Origin: CAZHRC01 sp964533865
GTDB taxonomy: Bacteria; Bacillota; Clostridia; Tissierellales; Peptoniphilaceae
Length of the DNA: 64,000 nucleotides
Direction of reading: 5' to 3'
Assembly (NCBI GenBank): GCA_964533865.1
Contig: CAZHRC010000001.1
Location: 287,677 to 351,676, forward strand
The notes under the pieces are model-generated. The model saw only the letters and a program-made list of their open reading frames with translations, was not told the DNA's origin and did no database searches. Made by a program: the position numbers and the translations under genes. Positions 15,334 through 24,774 of the stretch are shown here, piece after piece. Each line of letters starts with the position of its first letter. The first letter of the stretch is position 1.

Positions 15334-17475
15334 CTATTGTTTAACTTCTACCATTTCAAATCCTTCGAGAATATCGCCGTTCTTAACATCATTGTAATTC
15401 TCAATGCCAACTCCGCCTTCATACCCATGATTTAACTCCTTAACATCATCTTTAAAGCGTCGAAGCGAGGAAATCTTGCCTTCAAAAATGACAATGTCAT
15501 CTCTTAATAAACGAATCTCGCAATTTCGCGTGAGTTTACCGCTGACCACATACACACCGGCAACCGTTCCAGCATGAGGTACTTTAAAGGTATCTCGGAC
15601 TTCGGCACGTCCCAGGATGGCTTCTTTATACTTAGGTGCCAGCATACCTTTTATTGCAGCTTTAACATCATCTATGGCATCATAGATAACGCGATAAGTT
15701 CGCACATCCACATCATCAAGTTGTGCTTGTTCCAAGGCGCCTTGGTTTGGACGAACATTGAAACCAATGATAATCGCTTGTGATGCCGTTGCCAACATAA
15801 TGTCAGATTCTGTAATCCCACCAACAGCACCATGGATGATGTTCACTTTCACTTCTTCGTTGCTCAATTTTTCTAGAGAATTCTTGACTGCGTCGATTGT
15901 GCCTTTAACATCAGTTTTTACGATAATGTTAAGATCTTTGATGGTTCCTTCGCTAATTTTTCTAAAGAGATCGTCGAGTTTTACTCCTTCGCTGGATTTC
16001 AGTTGATCATCGCGGCGTTGCATTTTGATCTTACCTGCAAAGCTACGCGCCGTCTTCTCATCCTCTACAGCGTAGATCATATCGCCAGCTTCAGGAACTT
16101 CTGATAGACCAAGAATAAGCACTGGTGTAGAAGGCAGTGCTTTCTTGACACTCTTTCCCTTATCGTCAAACATCGCTCGGATACGACCACTGGCAGATCC
16201 CGATATGACATAATCACTTGCTTTAAGTGTTCCTTTTTGTACAAGAACGGTCGCAACAGGACCTCTTCCTTTATCGAGTTGAGCTTCAATGATCATCCCG
16301 ACAGCGCGCCTTTTTGGATTGGCTTTGAGCTCTTCAATTTCGGCCAACATCAGCACCATCTCTAAAAGATCATCTATTCCTAGGCCCTTGAGTGCGGAAA
16401 CGCCAACCATAATGGTGTTGCCTCCCCATTCTTCAGGGATTAAACCATGATCGGCAAGCTCTTGTTTTACGCGATCCGGATTTGCAGCCTCTTTATCAAT
16501 TTTATTGATCGCCACAATGATTGGAATATTTGCAGCCTTAGCATGATTAATCGCCTCAATTGTCTGAGGCATAACACCGTCGTCAGCAGCCACGACCAAA
16601 ATAGCAATATCAGTGGATTGAGCGCCTCTCATACGCATAGAGGTGAAAGCTTCGTGTCCAGGTGTATCTAAAAAAACAATCTTTTGGTTGTTGACATAAG
16701 CAGTAGAAGCACCGATATGTTGCGTAATTCCGCCTGCTTCTGTGGTCGTGACAGATGTTTTACGGATAGCATCAAGTAAAGAAGTCTTTCCATGGTCAAC
16801 GTGTCCCATAACCGCCACAACCGGTGGCCTTGGTTTCAAATCCTCTGGAGCATCTTCATAATCCAGCACGTTATCAAGGCTCTCTGGCTCCTCGGCGACC
16901 TCAGGAATCACCACTTTTCCAAATTCTTGTCCTATAAGCTCAGCGTAATCGTAGTCAACCGTTTGGTTTTGGTTAGCCATTATTCCAAGCTCGATAAGTT
17001 TTGAAATGATTTGATTGACAGATACACCCAGTTTTTCAGCAAGATCCTTGACGATAATAGTTTCGGGAATTTCAATTTCATTTGCTGCGCGTTCGGGTTT
17101 ACGTATGTCTGTTTTACCCGTTTCATTGGATCTTCTTTTGCCTTTTTTTTGAGTCATATCATCGGTGGCCACAGTTGGTTCTTTTTTATCTTTAGTGGAT
17201 TGCTTTCCAGAAGTAGCAAGGCCTTCTTTCGCTTTTGGTTTGCTTTTTTTTATGTTTTTTTCCTCTTGTTTTTGTATCTGCTCTTCTATTACAGCCGTTT
17301 CAGTACTCTTAGATTCTTCTTCTGCGAAATATTCTCGAATGATTTCAAGATTTTCACCTTCCAAGACGGACATATGGCTCTTTATGTCCAAATTAAAAGA
17401 TTTAAGAAGTTCAACAAACTCTTTTGTTGGGATCTTGTACTCTTTAGCCAATTCATATACTCTTACTTTTGTCAT
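15334..17475 (-). CDS. infB: Translation initiation factor IF-2
   Basis: The 713-residue GTPase places initiator tRNA on the 30S subunit. Parts in order: IF2_N helix domain (about 1-55), a lysine/glutamate-rich linker, a second IF2_N (about 135-190), the G domain with GHVDHGKTSLLD (about 224-235), DTPGHE and NKID, then domains II-IV. AGGAGGTAGCTT precedes the ATG. It directly follows rnpM; the ylxQ (L7Ae-like) gene often present between them is absent. Confidence 0.97.
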   Translation of the reverse strand: MTKVRVYELAKEYKIPTKEFVELLKSFNLDIKSHMSVLEGENLEIIREYFAEEESKSTETAVIEEQIQKQEEKNIKKSKPKAKEGLATSGKQSTKDKKEPTVATDDMTQKKGKRRSNETGKTDIRKPERAANEIEIPETIIVKDLAEKLGVSVNQIISKLIELGIMANQNQTVDYDYAELIGQEFGKVVIPEVAEEPESLDNVLDYEDAPEDLKPRPPVVAVMGHVDHGKTSLLDAIRKTSVTTTEAGGITQHIGASTAYVNNQKIVFLDTPGHEAFTSMRMRGAQSTDIAILVVAADDGVMPQTIEAINHAKAANIPIIVAINKIDKEAANPDRVKQELADHGLIPEEWGGNTIMVGVSALKGLGIDDLLEMVLMLAEIEELKANPKRRAVGMIIEAQLDKGRGPVATVLVQKGTLKASDYVISGSASGRIRAMFDDKGKSVKKALPSTPVLILGLSEVPEAGDMIYAVEDEKTARSFAGKIKMQRRDDQLKSSEGVKLDDLFRKISEGTIKDLNIIVKTDVKGTIDAVKNSLEKLSNEEVKVNIIHGAVGGITESDIMLATASQAIIIGFNVRPNQGALEQAQLDDVDVRTYRVIYDAIDDVKAAIKGMLAPKYKEAILGRAEVRDTFKVPHAGTVAGVYVVSGKLTRNCEIRLLRDDIVIFEGKISSLRRFKDDVKELNHGYEGGVGIENYNDVKNGDILEGFEMVEVKQ

Positions 17476-17485
17476 AAGCTACCTC

Positions 17486-17758
17486 CTAGTGTGCACTGTT
17501 CTCTACATAGTCCATAATCTCCTTATATAGTGATTCGTCTATAGATGTACTGAGCGCTTTTTCTAATTTTCTATTCTTCGCCGCAAGTTCGATACATTTG
17601 CTATTATTGCAAACATAGGCACCTCTACCATTAACTTTTCCGGTGAGATCTAGAACGATGCCTTGTTCTTTGTTATTGACTATGCGCAACAACTCTTTCT
17701 TTGGTTTGTTTTCGTTGCACACGACACATTTCCTAATGGGAATCTTCTTCTGTTTCAT
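17486..17758 (-). CDS. rnpM: RNase P modulator RnpM (YlxR)
   Basis: The 90-residue protein belongs to the YlxR family, reported to bind and modulate RNase P in Bacillota. Family marks: PIRKCVVC near the N-terminus, KKELLRIV, and NGRGAYVCNNSKC. The frame is open up to 17821, but those codons run inside nusA; the ATG at 17758 gives the family length and a 26-bp overlap with the nusA end. A weak GAGGAT lies about 11 nt upstream. Confidence 0.9.
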   Translation of the reverse strand: MKQKKIPIRKCVVCNENKPKKELLRIVNNKEQGIVLDLTGKVNGRGAYVCNNSKCIELAAKNRKLEKALSTSIDESLYKEIMDYVENSAH

Positions 17759-18914
17759 CTGTGTTTTCATCCTCGCTTGTTTCATGTTCATCTTCAAGAG
17801 AAGACGGTTCTGCATCGACATCGCGATTCTTTTTCTTTAGAACATCGACCAAATAGGGATCTTCACCTTCGAGCTCGAGGGTGTGTTGTTGAGATACCCC
17901 TTTAATATCTATTTTCCAACCTGTCAGCTTAGCTGCAAGCCGAACATTTTGACCTTCTTTTCCAATAGCTAAAGACAATTGATCATCAGGAACAACCACT
18001 CGTGCCGCTTTTTCCTCTTCGTTAATGATGACAGAAACGACATCTGAAGGACTTAAGCTGTTGGCAATAAAAGTTTTTATATCTTTGTCCCAAACAATAA
18101 TGTCGATTTTTTCGCCTTGCAATTCATCGACGATAGCGTTAACACGGACGCCTTTAAATCCGACACATGCACCAACTGAATCCACATCAGGATCCTTTGA
18201 AAAAACTGCAATTTTTGTTCTTGAACCGGCTTCACGTGAGATCGAAAAAATCTCTACCGTGCCGTCGTGAATTTCAGGGACTTCTAGCTCAAACAAACGA
18301 ACAATTAAGCCTGGATCCGTTCTTGATAAAATAATCTGCGCGCCTTTCGAAGTGTTTTTGACTTCGGAAATATATAATTTTATTCGATCGTTAACTTCGT
18401 AGTGTTCTTCCTGAACCTGTTCATTAGGCGGAACAATTCCTTCGGTTTTTCCTAAATCGATATAGATACAATTGCGGTCGATACGGTGAATGTTACCAGT
18501 AATAATCTCTTTTTCGCGGTTAATAAAATCGCCGTAAATAACATCGCGCTCAGCGTCTTTGATCGCTTGAATGACGATGTTTCGTGCAGTTTGAGCAGCA
18601 ATGCGACCAAAATTCATAGGCGTAACTTCTTCTGTAAGCTGGTCTCCTAGCTGGACCGCCTTACTTATCTCTAGCGCTTTATCAAAGACGATTTCCTGAA
18701 TGGGGTCTTCGACTTCTTCTACGACTGTTTTAATGGCATAAACCGAGATCTTTCCGGTTTCCTTGTCTATTTTTACCGATACATTCGCATTATCATTGTA
18801 ATTTTTAGCATAGCTCTTGATCAGCGCTTTTTCAATAGCATCAAATATAACATCACGCGATATGCCTTTCTCGCGTTCTATTTCATCTAAAGCAGCAATA
18901 AAGTCTGCATTCAT
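17733..18914 (-). CDS. nusA: Transcription termination/antitermination factor NusA
   Basis: The 393-residue RNA polymerase-binding factor controls pausing, termination and antitermination. It has the N-terminal polymerase-binding domain (about 1-125), an S1 domain (about 135-200) and two KH domains (about 200-345, with GACVGFKGVRVNAIV and AIGKEGQNVRLAAKLTGW). A short acidic tail ends it and the E. coli-type C-terminal repeats are absent, as usual in Bacillota. It is preceded by rimP with a 10-bp gap. Confidence 0.97.
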   Translation of the reverse strand: MNADFIAALDEIEREKGISRDVIFDAIEKALIKSYAKNYNDNANVSVKIDKETGKISVYAIKTVVEEVEDPIQEIVFDKALEISKAVQLGDQLTEEVTPMNFGRIAAQTARNIVIQAIKDAERDVIYGDFINREKEIITGNIHRIDRNCIYIDLGKTEGIVPPNEQVQEEHYEVNDRIKLYISEVKNTSKGAQIILSRTDPGLIVRLFELEVPEIHDGTVEIFSISREAGSRTKIAVFSKDPDVDSVGACVGFKGVRVNAIVDELQGEKIDIIVWDKDIKTFIANSLSPSDVVSVIINEEEKAARVVVPDDQLSLAIGKEGQNVRLAAKLTGWKIDIKGVSQQHTLELEGEDPYLVDVLKKKNRDVDAEPSSLEDEHETSEDENTDETEEDSH

Positions 18915-18924
18915 CGCATTCCCC

Positions 18925-19383
18925 CTAAAATACTATCGCAATTTTAATCTTTGCGATGTCCTTTCTCAAAAAACTCTTAGTATTTCCATCTAAATTTAAA
19001 GAGATTTCTTCTTCATTATAGCTTTCTAATGTCCCAGTAACGATTTTTTGTCCATCATGAGCCCTGTAAAAATGACAATTTACTAAAATGCCAATATTGC
19101 GTTCCAAGTCTATGTCCGATTTTAACGCGCGATTTAGATCGGGGGATGATACCTCCAATAAATAGGCGTTTTTTATAGGATCTAGCCGATCGAGTTCGTC
19201 GCTTATGACGGCGCTAGCCTTCTCGCAGTCTTCTATTGTCGTTCCTTGTTCATTGTAGATGAAAAACCGAAGGATATTGTCGCCATGCTCGCGAATAAAT
19301 TCGATGTCGACGATTTCATAGCCCAGCGTCTCAATTGACGGTGCGATTTCGCCCCATAACTGTTCAATTTGTTGTTTGTTCAT
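18925..19383 (-). CDS. rimP: Ribosome maturation factor RimP
   Basis: The 152-residue protein is needed for 30S maturation. Family signals include IETLGYEIVDIEFIREHG, IEDCEKASAVISDELD and YLLEVSSPDLNRAL. The frame is open to 19458, but GAGGGGGGAG just before the ATG at 19383 and the promoter and hairpin upstream fix the start. It opens the rimP-nusA-rnpM-infB-rbfA-nrnA-truB-ribF operon. Confidence 0.94.
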   Translation of the reverse strand: MNKQQIEQLWGEIAPSIETLGYEIVDIEFIREHGDNILRFFIYNEQGTTIEDCEKASAVISDELDRLDPIKNAYLLEVSSPDLNRALKSDIDLERNIGILVNCHFYRAHDGQKIVTGTLESYNEEEISLNLDGNTKSFLRKDIAKIKIAIVF

Positions 19384-19411
19384 GTCGCTCCCCCCTCTCC
19401 GTCTGAACGAA

Positions 19412-19437
19412 ATAAGAGCGGGCACCCCCACTCTTAT
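19412..19437 (-). ncRNA. Leader hairpin upstream of rimP
   Basis: ATAAGAG and CTCTTAT (minus strand) close a stem with a G-rich upper part, within the roughly 70-nt leader between the promoter and the rimP start. No long T run follows, so an RNA stabiliser or a NusA-type regulatory leader is more likely than a terminator. Confidence 0.5.
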
Positions 19438-19458
19438 CTCCAATGTGTTATTGATCAT

Positions 19459-19487
19459 ATTATACCACCAAAAGGGCTGAATAACAA
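19459..19487 (-). promoter_or_regulatory. rimP-nusA-infB operon promoter
   Basis: TTGTTA (minus strand 19482-19487), 17-bp spacer, TATAAT (19459-19464), immediately after the polC stop codon. Confidence 0.8.
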
Positions 19488-19488
19488 G

Positions 19489-22400
19489 CTAGAAGAAGCT
19501 TAGTTGATTTGTCTCCTGGAGGCCTTCCATGATTCCGAGATCTTTAATCGAGGCAACTGCAGTTTTTGTGGCACCTGTTCGTTTTGCAAAATCTTCGAAT
19601 GAGATAAATGATCCATTCTCTTTCTCTGCTAAAATCGCCTCTGCAAGTGCATCTGAAACACCATCCATGACTGACAGAGGCGGAATAACTTCTCCTTGTT
19701 CAGATACCCCAAATCTACTCGCATTTGATTTGTCAATAGAGATCTCTCCGATGCCAAACCCTCTGGCATACATTTCTTCAGCTACCTCTAAGACCGAATA
19801 GACTTCTTTTTCCTTTGATGTCGCTCCTTTACCAAGCTTGTCAATACGTAACATTTCACTTTTAATCGAAACTTGTCCACCTCTTACAATTTCATATGGA
19901 AAATTTGCTATCTTCGTTGTGTAATAGGTCGCATAGAACTCTAAAGGATGATGTACTTTAAAGTACGCGATTCTATAACTCATCAACACATAAGCGACCG
20001 CATGTGCCTTGGGAAACATGTATTTGATTTTTTCACAGGAATCTATATACCATTCTGGCACTTCAAAAGATCTCATGTAGTCCTGAGTATCTAAATCCAA
20101 TGATTTTCCCTTACGTACAGTTTCCATTATTTGAAACGCTATTTTCTTATCAAGTCCTTTTTGGATCAAATAGATCATAATATCGTCTCTAGTACAGATG
20201 GTATTTTTTAATTCTGCGATCCCTTCTTGGATTAAGTATTGAGCGTTCCCAAGCCATACGTCCGTGCCATGAGAGAGTCCACTGATACGAACCAGTTCTG
20301 CAAATGTCGTTGGTTTTGTATCGGAAAGCATCTGGCGAACAAACCCTGTACCAAATTCTGGTATTCCAAGAGTTCCAATAGCATCATTTGAATAGGCAGT
20401 TTTAATGTTTAGAGATTCTGTAGAAGAGAATAGATTCATGGTATCCTCATCATCGATTGGAATTTTAAGCGGATCTATCCCGGTCAAGTCCTGAAGCATA
20501 CGAATAATTGAAGGGACATCGTGTCCAAGTAGATCTAATTTCAGTATGCGTCCGCTAAGTGATTTATAGCTAAAGTGTGTGGTGATCACACCCGACTTAG
20601 GATCATCGGCAGGATATTGAATCGGTGTAAATTCGTGAATGTCTTTATTGTGCGGTAAAATCATAACGCCACCTGGGTGTTGTCCAGTCGTACGCTTTAC
20701 ACCGACCAATTTATCTTGATAGTGTCGTATTTCTGCAGGATTCAATGTAAGGTCTCTCTCTTCCTGATACTTCTTAATGTAACCATATGCGGTGTTTTCT
20801 TTTATTGCACTAATGGTACCAGCACGAAACACATTACCTTTTCCAAAAATTTCTTCTGTGTATTGGTGAATTGTCGGTTGGTATTCACCGGCAAAATTCA
20901 GATCGATATCTGGTTCTTTATCTCCGTCAAATCCAAGAAATACTTCAAAGGGAATATCATGGCCATCTTTTAACATCATCGCTCCGCAACTGGGACATAA
21001 TTTATCAGGTAGGTCGACACCTGATTGATATGCGGTATCGATGTTAAAATCGGAATGGTGACACTCTAAACACACATAGTGTGGTGGCAAGGGATTAACT
21101 TCAGTAATATCTGCCATCGTCGCCACGAAAGACGATCCAACAGATCCTCTAGATCCCACGAGGTAGCCATCTTCATTTGATTTTAGCACCAGTTTTTGAG
21201 AAATAATGTATAAAACCGCATAACCATTAGCGATAATCGAATTGAGCTCCCTCTCAAGGCGTTTTTCCACAATCTCCGGAAGGACGGAGCCGTAGATCGA
21301 TGTCGCTTTTCGGTAAGTCGTCTCACGTAATTCATTGTCAGACCCTTCTATAATCGGAGGAAAGGTGCCGTTGGGAATGGGAGTGATTTCTTCCGCGCTA
21401 TCCATGAGTTTTTGAGGATTCTCTAGAACAATTCGCTCTGCGTGTTCTTGCTCGAGATAATAAAAACCATCAAGCATCTCCTGAGTTGTACGCATATAGT
21501 ACTGCGGAATCCTTTCAACATCGCGACGATTTCTGCTTGCAATGAGGATTTTTCGAAACCGATAATCATTGGGATCTAGATATCTGACGTTGCCAACAGC
21601 AATAACGTTCTTGTTGAATCGTTCACCCAATTCAATTAGTGAATGATTGATTTGAGCAAGGTGTTTTTCACTAGCAACCTCACCACGATCAATTAAATGC
21701 TGGGTTCCATCAATAGGTTCGACTTGTATGCAGTCATAGAACTGAGCAATTTCTTCGATGGTTTGTTGCGATAAATTATTTTTAACGGCACTAAAGAGTT
21801 CGCCTTCGCTATAACCCGACGCGAGGACTAATCCTTCGCGGTATTTCTCAAGAACGGCTTTTGTGATTCCAGGTTCTCTAAAAAAGAAATTCATATTAGC
21901 CTCAGAAACAATGTGATAAAGATTCTCTAAGCCGACATGATTCAATACGTATAGAACAATCGTTGAACTTTGGTTTCTAGATTTTGGCCATTCTGTTTTT
22001 AGTTGATTGAGCTGCCCTAAATCTCTCAGCTCACCGGGAACCATGGCCAACAACTTTAAAAAGACTTCACTGGTCGCGACTGCGTCGTCTGATGCCCTAT
22101 GGTGATTGAGCAAGCGCACCCCTAAGTTTTTTGACAATGTATTTAATTTGTGATTGTTGAGTCGTGGCATGAGCGCCCTGCCCATATTGACCGTATCAAT
22201 ATAAGAAGGTTCAAATTCAACCCCTAGCCTCCTGCAGTTTTCAGAAATGAAACCAATATCAAAATTAGCATTATGTGCCACGTATACGCTATTTTTTGAA
22301 AAATCCAAAAAAGCTCCCATAACCTGATCGATAGTCGGAGCTTTATGTACCATTTGATTCGTAATCCCAGTGAGTTTGGTAATTTCTTCGCTAATGACCA

Positions 22401-23709
22401 TCTCTGGATTAACAAGGGTTTGAAAGGTGTCTGCTATTTGTCCATCGATGATGCGAACAGCGCCTATCTCTGTGATTCTATCATTGTATTTAGAGAACCC
22501 TGTGGTCTCAATATCAAATACAGTGACATCACTTGACCTATCCTTTCCATCACAGGAGTACGCTATGGGTAAAAAATCAGTTAATAGGCGAAGCTCCAGA
22601 CCATAAAGCACTTTTTTATTGTATTTCTTACCTAGCGCATAAGCTTCGGGATAGCATTGGACGCTACCAGCATCGGTAATAGCCACTCCCGTATGTCCCC
22701 ACTCATCCAATCGCTTAAAAAGGTCTTTCAATTCAACAAAACCATCCAAGGTCGTCATTTTAGTGTGGAGAACTAACTCCGTACGCTTTACCTTAGCATT
22801 GTCTTCGCGATGATCCATCTGTGCACTCGCAATACTCTCGACGAATAACAACTGAGTTCGAGCAAATTGATCGTAACGAAGATTTCCTTGAACACGGTAT
22901 TCCTGCCCATCGATTAGATTATCGTGCAAAAGTTGAGACTTTTCTTGCGGAACGAACAACTTGCATGAAACCGCATTAGGACTTGAAACGAGATCAAACG
23001 TTAAAAATTCAGTACCTGTTCGGGTTGTGCGAAATTCAATCTGTTTCATCGTACCTTCAACGACTTGCTGTGAAAAATCTTCAACGAGTTCAGTCATTTT
23101 GATGGCTTTGTTCTTGATGTTTTGTCCAAAAAATAACTTACTAGTCGCGTCTGATTTCTTTTTATCGGTTTTTACTTGGGATGGTGGGGCGTAGCGAACC
23201 ATAACAGTCTCTTGTTCTTCCTTGAACGCAAGAAATTTGTCAGGATTAAAAGCATCATTCCATTCTAATAAGAGGTTAACATCTTTCTCCCATCTTTCTT
23301 TTATCCCTTGAGCAATTCGTTTATCTATCGCCAAGGCATTTAAACGGTCAAATTGTATTTGATTACCCACTCGCCATCTAAAGGTATGGTTGACTTCGTC
23401 GTAATCAAATTCTGACCCTTGCGGCCCTCTTACACCTTGTACTGTGCAAATATCTAAAGCTAATTCTAGAACGGATTGTAATGAAAACTCATCGACCGCC
23501 ACATCGGTAATTTTAAGATTCAAAGTCATCGTCGGAAAATAAGATTCCCAAGCCGATTTGAAACGTTCAATATCTTTATCGCTAAAAGAAGTTGGGACTT
23601 CTAACTTCAATGAGCATTCTAAGGTAGATCGGTTGACTTCAACATCGGCTATATGAGTTTTAGAAAAATTCACGTCGCCTTCAAGGCCTAAATACTCCAA
23701 TAATTTCAA
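19489..23709 (-). CDS. polC: DNA polymerase III alpha subunit, PolC type
   Basis: The 1406-residue replicase has an N-terminal domain (1-200), an OB fold (about 225-295), a split PHP domain, an inserted DnaQ-like 3'-5' exonuclease starting at DIETTG (399-404) and the polymerase core with PDIDLNFAGEYQ and GSRGSVGSSFVA, plus a zinc-binding region (CLECHHSDF, LCPSCGAMM). Proofreading and polymerase motifs look intact. The PHP metal ligands do not: ELVLHT (311-316) replaces the usual HLHT and TDAG replaces TDH. Eleven bp separate it from ispG upstream. It ends just before the rimP promoter. Confidence 0.97.
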   Translation of the reverse strand: MKLLEYLGLEGDVNFSKTHIADVEVNRSTLECSLKLEVPTSFSDKDIERFKSAWESYFPTMTLNLKITDVAVDEFSLQSVLELALDICTVQGVRGPQGSEFDYDEVNHTFRWRVGNQIQFDRLNALAIDKRIAQGIKERWEKDVNLLLEWNDAFNPDKFLAFKEEQETVMVRYAPPSQVKTDKKKSDATSKLFFGQNIKNKAIKMTELVEDFSQQVVEGTMKQIEFRTTRTGTEFLTFDLVSSPNAVSCKLFVPQEKSQLLHDNLIDGQEYRVQGNLRYDQFARTQLLFVESIASAQMDHREDNAKVKRTELVLHTKMTTLDGFVELKDLFKRLDEWGHTGVAITDAGSVQCYPEAYALGKKYNKKVLYGLELRLLTDFLPIAYSCDGKDRSSDVTVFDIETTGFSKYNDRITEIGAVRIIDGQIADTFQTLVNPEMVISEEITKLTGITNQMVHKAPTIDQVMGAFLDFSKNSVYVAHNANFDIGFISENCRRLGVEFEPSYIDTVNMGRALMPRLNNHKLNTLSKNLGVRLLNHHRASDDAVATSEVFLKLLAMVPGELRDLGQLNQLKTEWPKSRNQSSTIVLYVLNHVGLENLYHIVSEANMNFFFREPGITKAVLEKYREGLVLASGYSEGELFSAVKNNLSQQTIEEIAQFYDCIQVEPIDGTQHLIDRGEVASEKHLAQINHSLIELGERFNKNVIAVGNVRYLDPNDYRFRKILIASRNRRDVERIPQYYMRTTQEMLDGFYYLEQEHAERIVLENPQKLMDSAEEITPIPNGTFPPIIEGSDNELRETTYRKATSIYGSVLPEIVEKRLERELNSIIANGYAVLYIISQKLVLKSNEDGYLVGSRGSVGSSFVATMADITEVNPLPPHYVCLECHHSDFNIDTAYQSGVDLPDKLCPSCGAMMLKDGHDIPFEVFLGFDGDKEPDIDLNFAGEYQPTIHQYTEEIFGKGNVFRAGTISAIKENTAYGYIKKYQEERDLTLNPAEIRHYQDKLVGVKRTTGQHPGGVMILPHNKDIHEFTPIQYPADDPKSGVITTHFSYKSLSGRILKLDLLGHDVPSIIRMLQDLTGIDPLKIPIDDEDTMNLFSSTESLNIKTAYSNDAIGTLGIPEFGTGFVRQMLSDTKPTTFAELVRISGLSHGTDVWLGNAQYLIQEGIAELKNTICTRDDIMIYLIQKGLDKKIAFQIMETVRKGKSLDLDTQDYMRSFEVPEWYIDSCEKIKYMFPKAHAVAYVLMSYRIAYFKVHHPLEFYATYYTTKIANFPYEIVRGGQVSIKSEMLRIDKLGKGATSKEKEVYSVLEVAEEMYARGFGIGEISIDKSNASRFGVSEQGEVIPPLSVMDGVSDALAEAILAEKENGSFISFEDFAKRTGATKTAVASIKDLGIMEGLQETNQLSFF

Positions 23710-23718
23710 AAAGACCTC

Positions 23719-24765
23719 CTAGAGTTTTTCAATCTCTTCCATTAAAGCATCCAATAACATTTCTTCTTTGACTTGACGTACCACTTTGCCTTGTTTAAAA
23801 ATAACTCCTGTCCCTTTTCCTCCAGCTATCCCAATGTCCGCTAATTTCGCTTCTCCTGGCCCATTTACCGGGCAACCCATAATCGCTACTTTAATATTCT
23901 TATTGAGTTTATCCAATTTCTTTTCCGCGTGTTCAACCAGATGAATGAGATCTAATTGGGTTCTACCACAAGTAGGACAAGAGATAATATCGATGCCTTC
24001 TTGCTTTAAGCCTAAGGATTTAAGAATTTCTTTTCCAATCATGATTTCCTGAATGGGATCTCCAGTGATTGAGACTCTAATCGTATCGCCAATACCGTTA
24101 CTTAAAAGAGCACCAATCCCCACACTCGATTTAATCGTCCCTTTTATAGAAGGTCCAGACTCGGTGACGCCGAGATGAAGAGGATAGTCGCAGAGGGCTG
24201 ATAATTTAGTATAGCAAGCGATGTTAGTAGGCACATCCGAAGATTTGATGGAGAGTTTCAAATTGTAGAAACCCATACTTTCTAAGACTTCAACTTCTTC
24301 CATCATACTATAAACCATAGAGTCAATATTGACACCATGGTATTTCTCAATCATGGAACGGTGTACTGATCCAGAATTGACACCTATTCGTATAGGAATT
24401 CCCGAAGCACTGCAAGCATTGACAATCTCTTGTACTTTGTAGCGTTCACCAATGTTACCAGGATTAATTCGTAAACAATCACAGCCATATTTTACCGCAG
24501 CCAATGCCAGCTTATAGTCGAATTGAACATCAGCGACTAGTGGGATATGGGTTCTATTTCGGATATCAAAGATCGCTTCCGCGTCCTCTTCGGATGTTAT
24601 TGCACTTCTAGTAATATCACACCCTTGTTCTTCCATAAGTTGAATTTGTCGTACAGTCGCTTCTACATCGGCGGTTTTTGTGTTAGTCATCGATTGAATG
24701 GTAATAGGCGATAATCCGCCAACTGGGACATCGCCTACCATAATTTTTTTTGTTATTTTTCTCAT
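23719..24765 (-). CDS. ispG: 4-hydroxy-3-methylbut-2-enyl-diphosphate synthase
   Basis: The 348-residue [4Fe-4S] enzyme converts MEcPP to HMBPP in the MEP isoprenoid pathway. Visible are the N-terminal TIM-barrel part (PITIQSMTNTKTADV), the three cluster cysteines (SCPTCGR and GCPVNGPGE) and the cluster-ligating Glu in NGPGE. Length fits the bacterial short form. It sits 9 bp from rseP in the lipid-precursor operon, although dxr, its pathway partner, is missing from this operon. Confidence 0.97.
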   Translation of the reverse strand: MRKITKKIMVGDVPVGGLSPITIQSMTNTKTADVEATVRQIQLMEEQGCDITRSAITSEEDAEAIFDIRNRTHIPLVADVQFDYKLALAAVKYGCDCLRINPGNIGERYKVQEIVNACSASGIPIRIGVNSGSVHRSMIEKYHGVNIDSMVYSMMEEVEVLESMGFYNLKLSIKSSDVPTNIACYTKLSALCDYPLHLGVTESGPSIKGTIKSSVGIGALLSNGIGDTIRVSITGDPIQEIMIGKEILKSLGLKQEGIDIISCPTCGRTQLDLIHLVEHAEKKLDKLNKNIKVAIMGCPVNGPGEAKLADIGIAGGKGTGVIFKQGKVVRQVKEEMLLDALMEEIEKL

Positions 24766-24774
24766 ATAGAGCTC

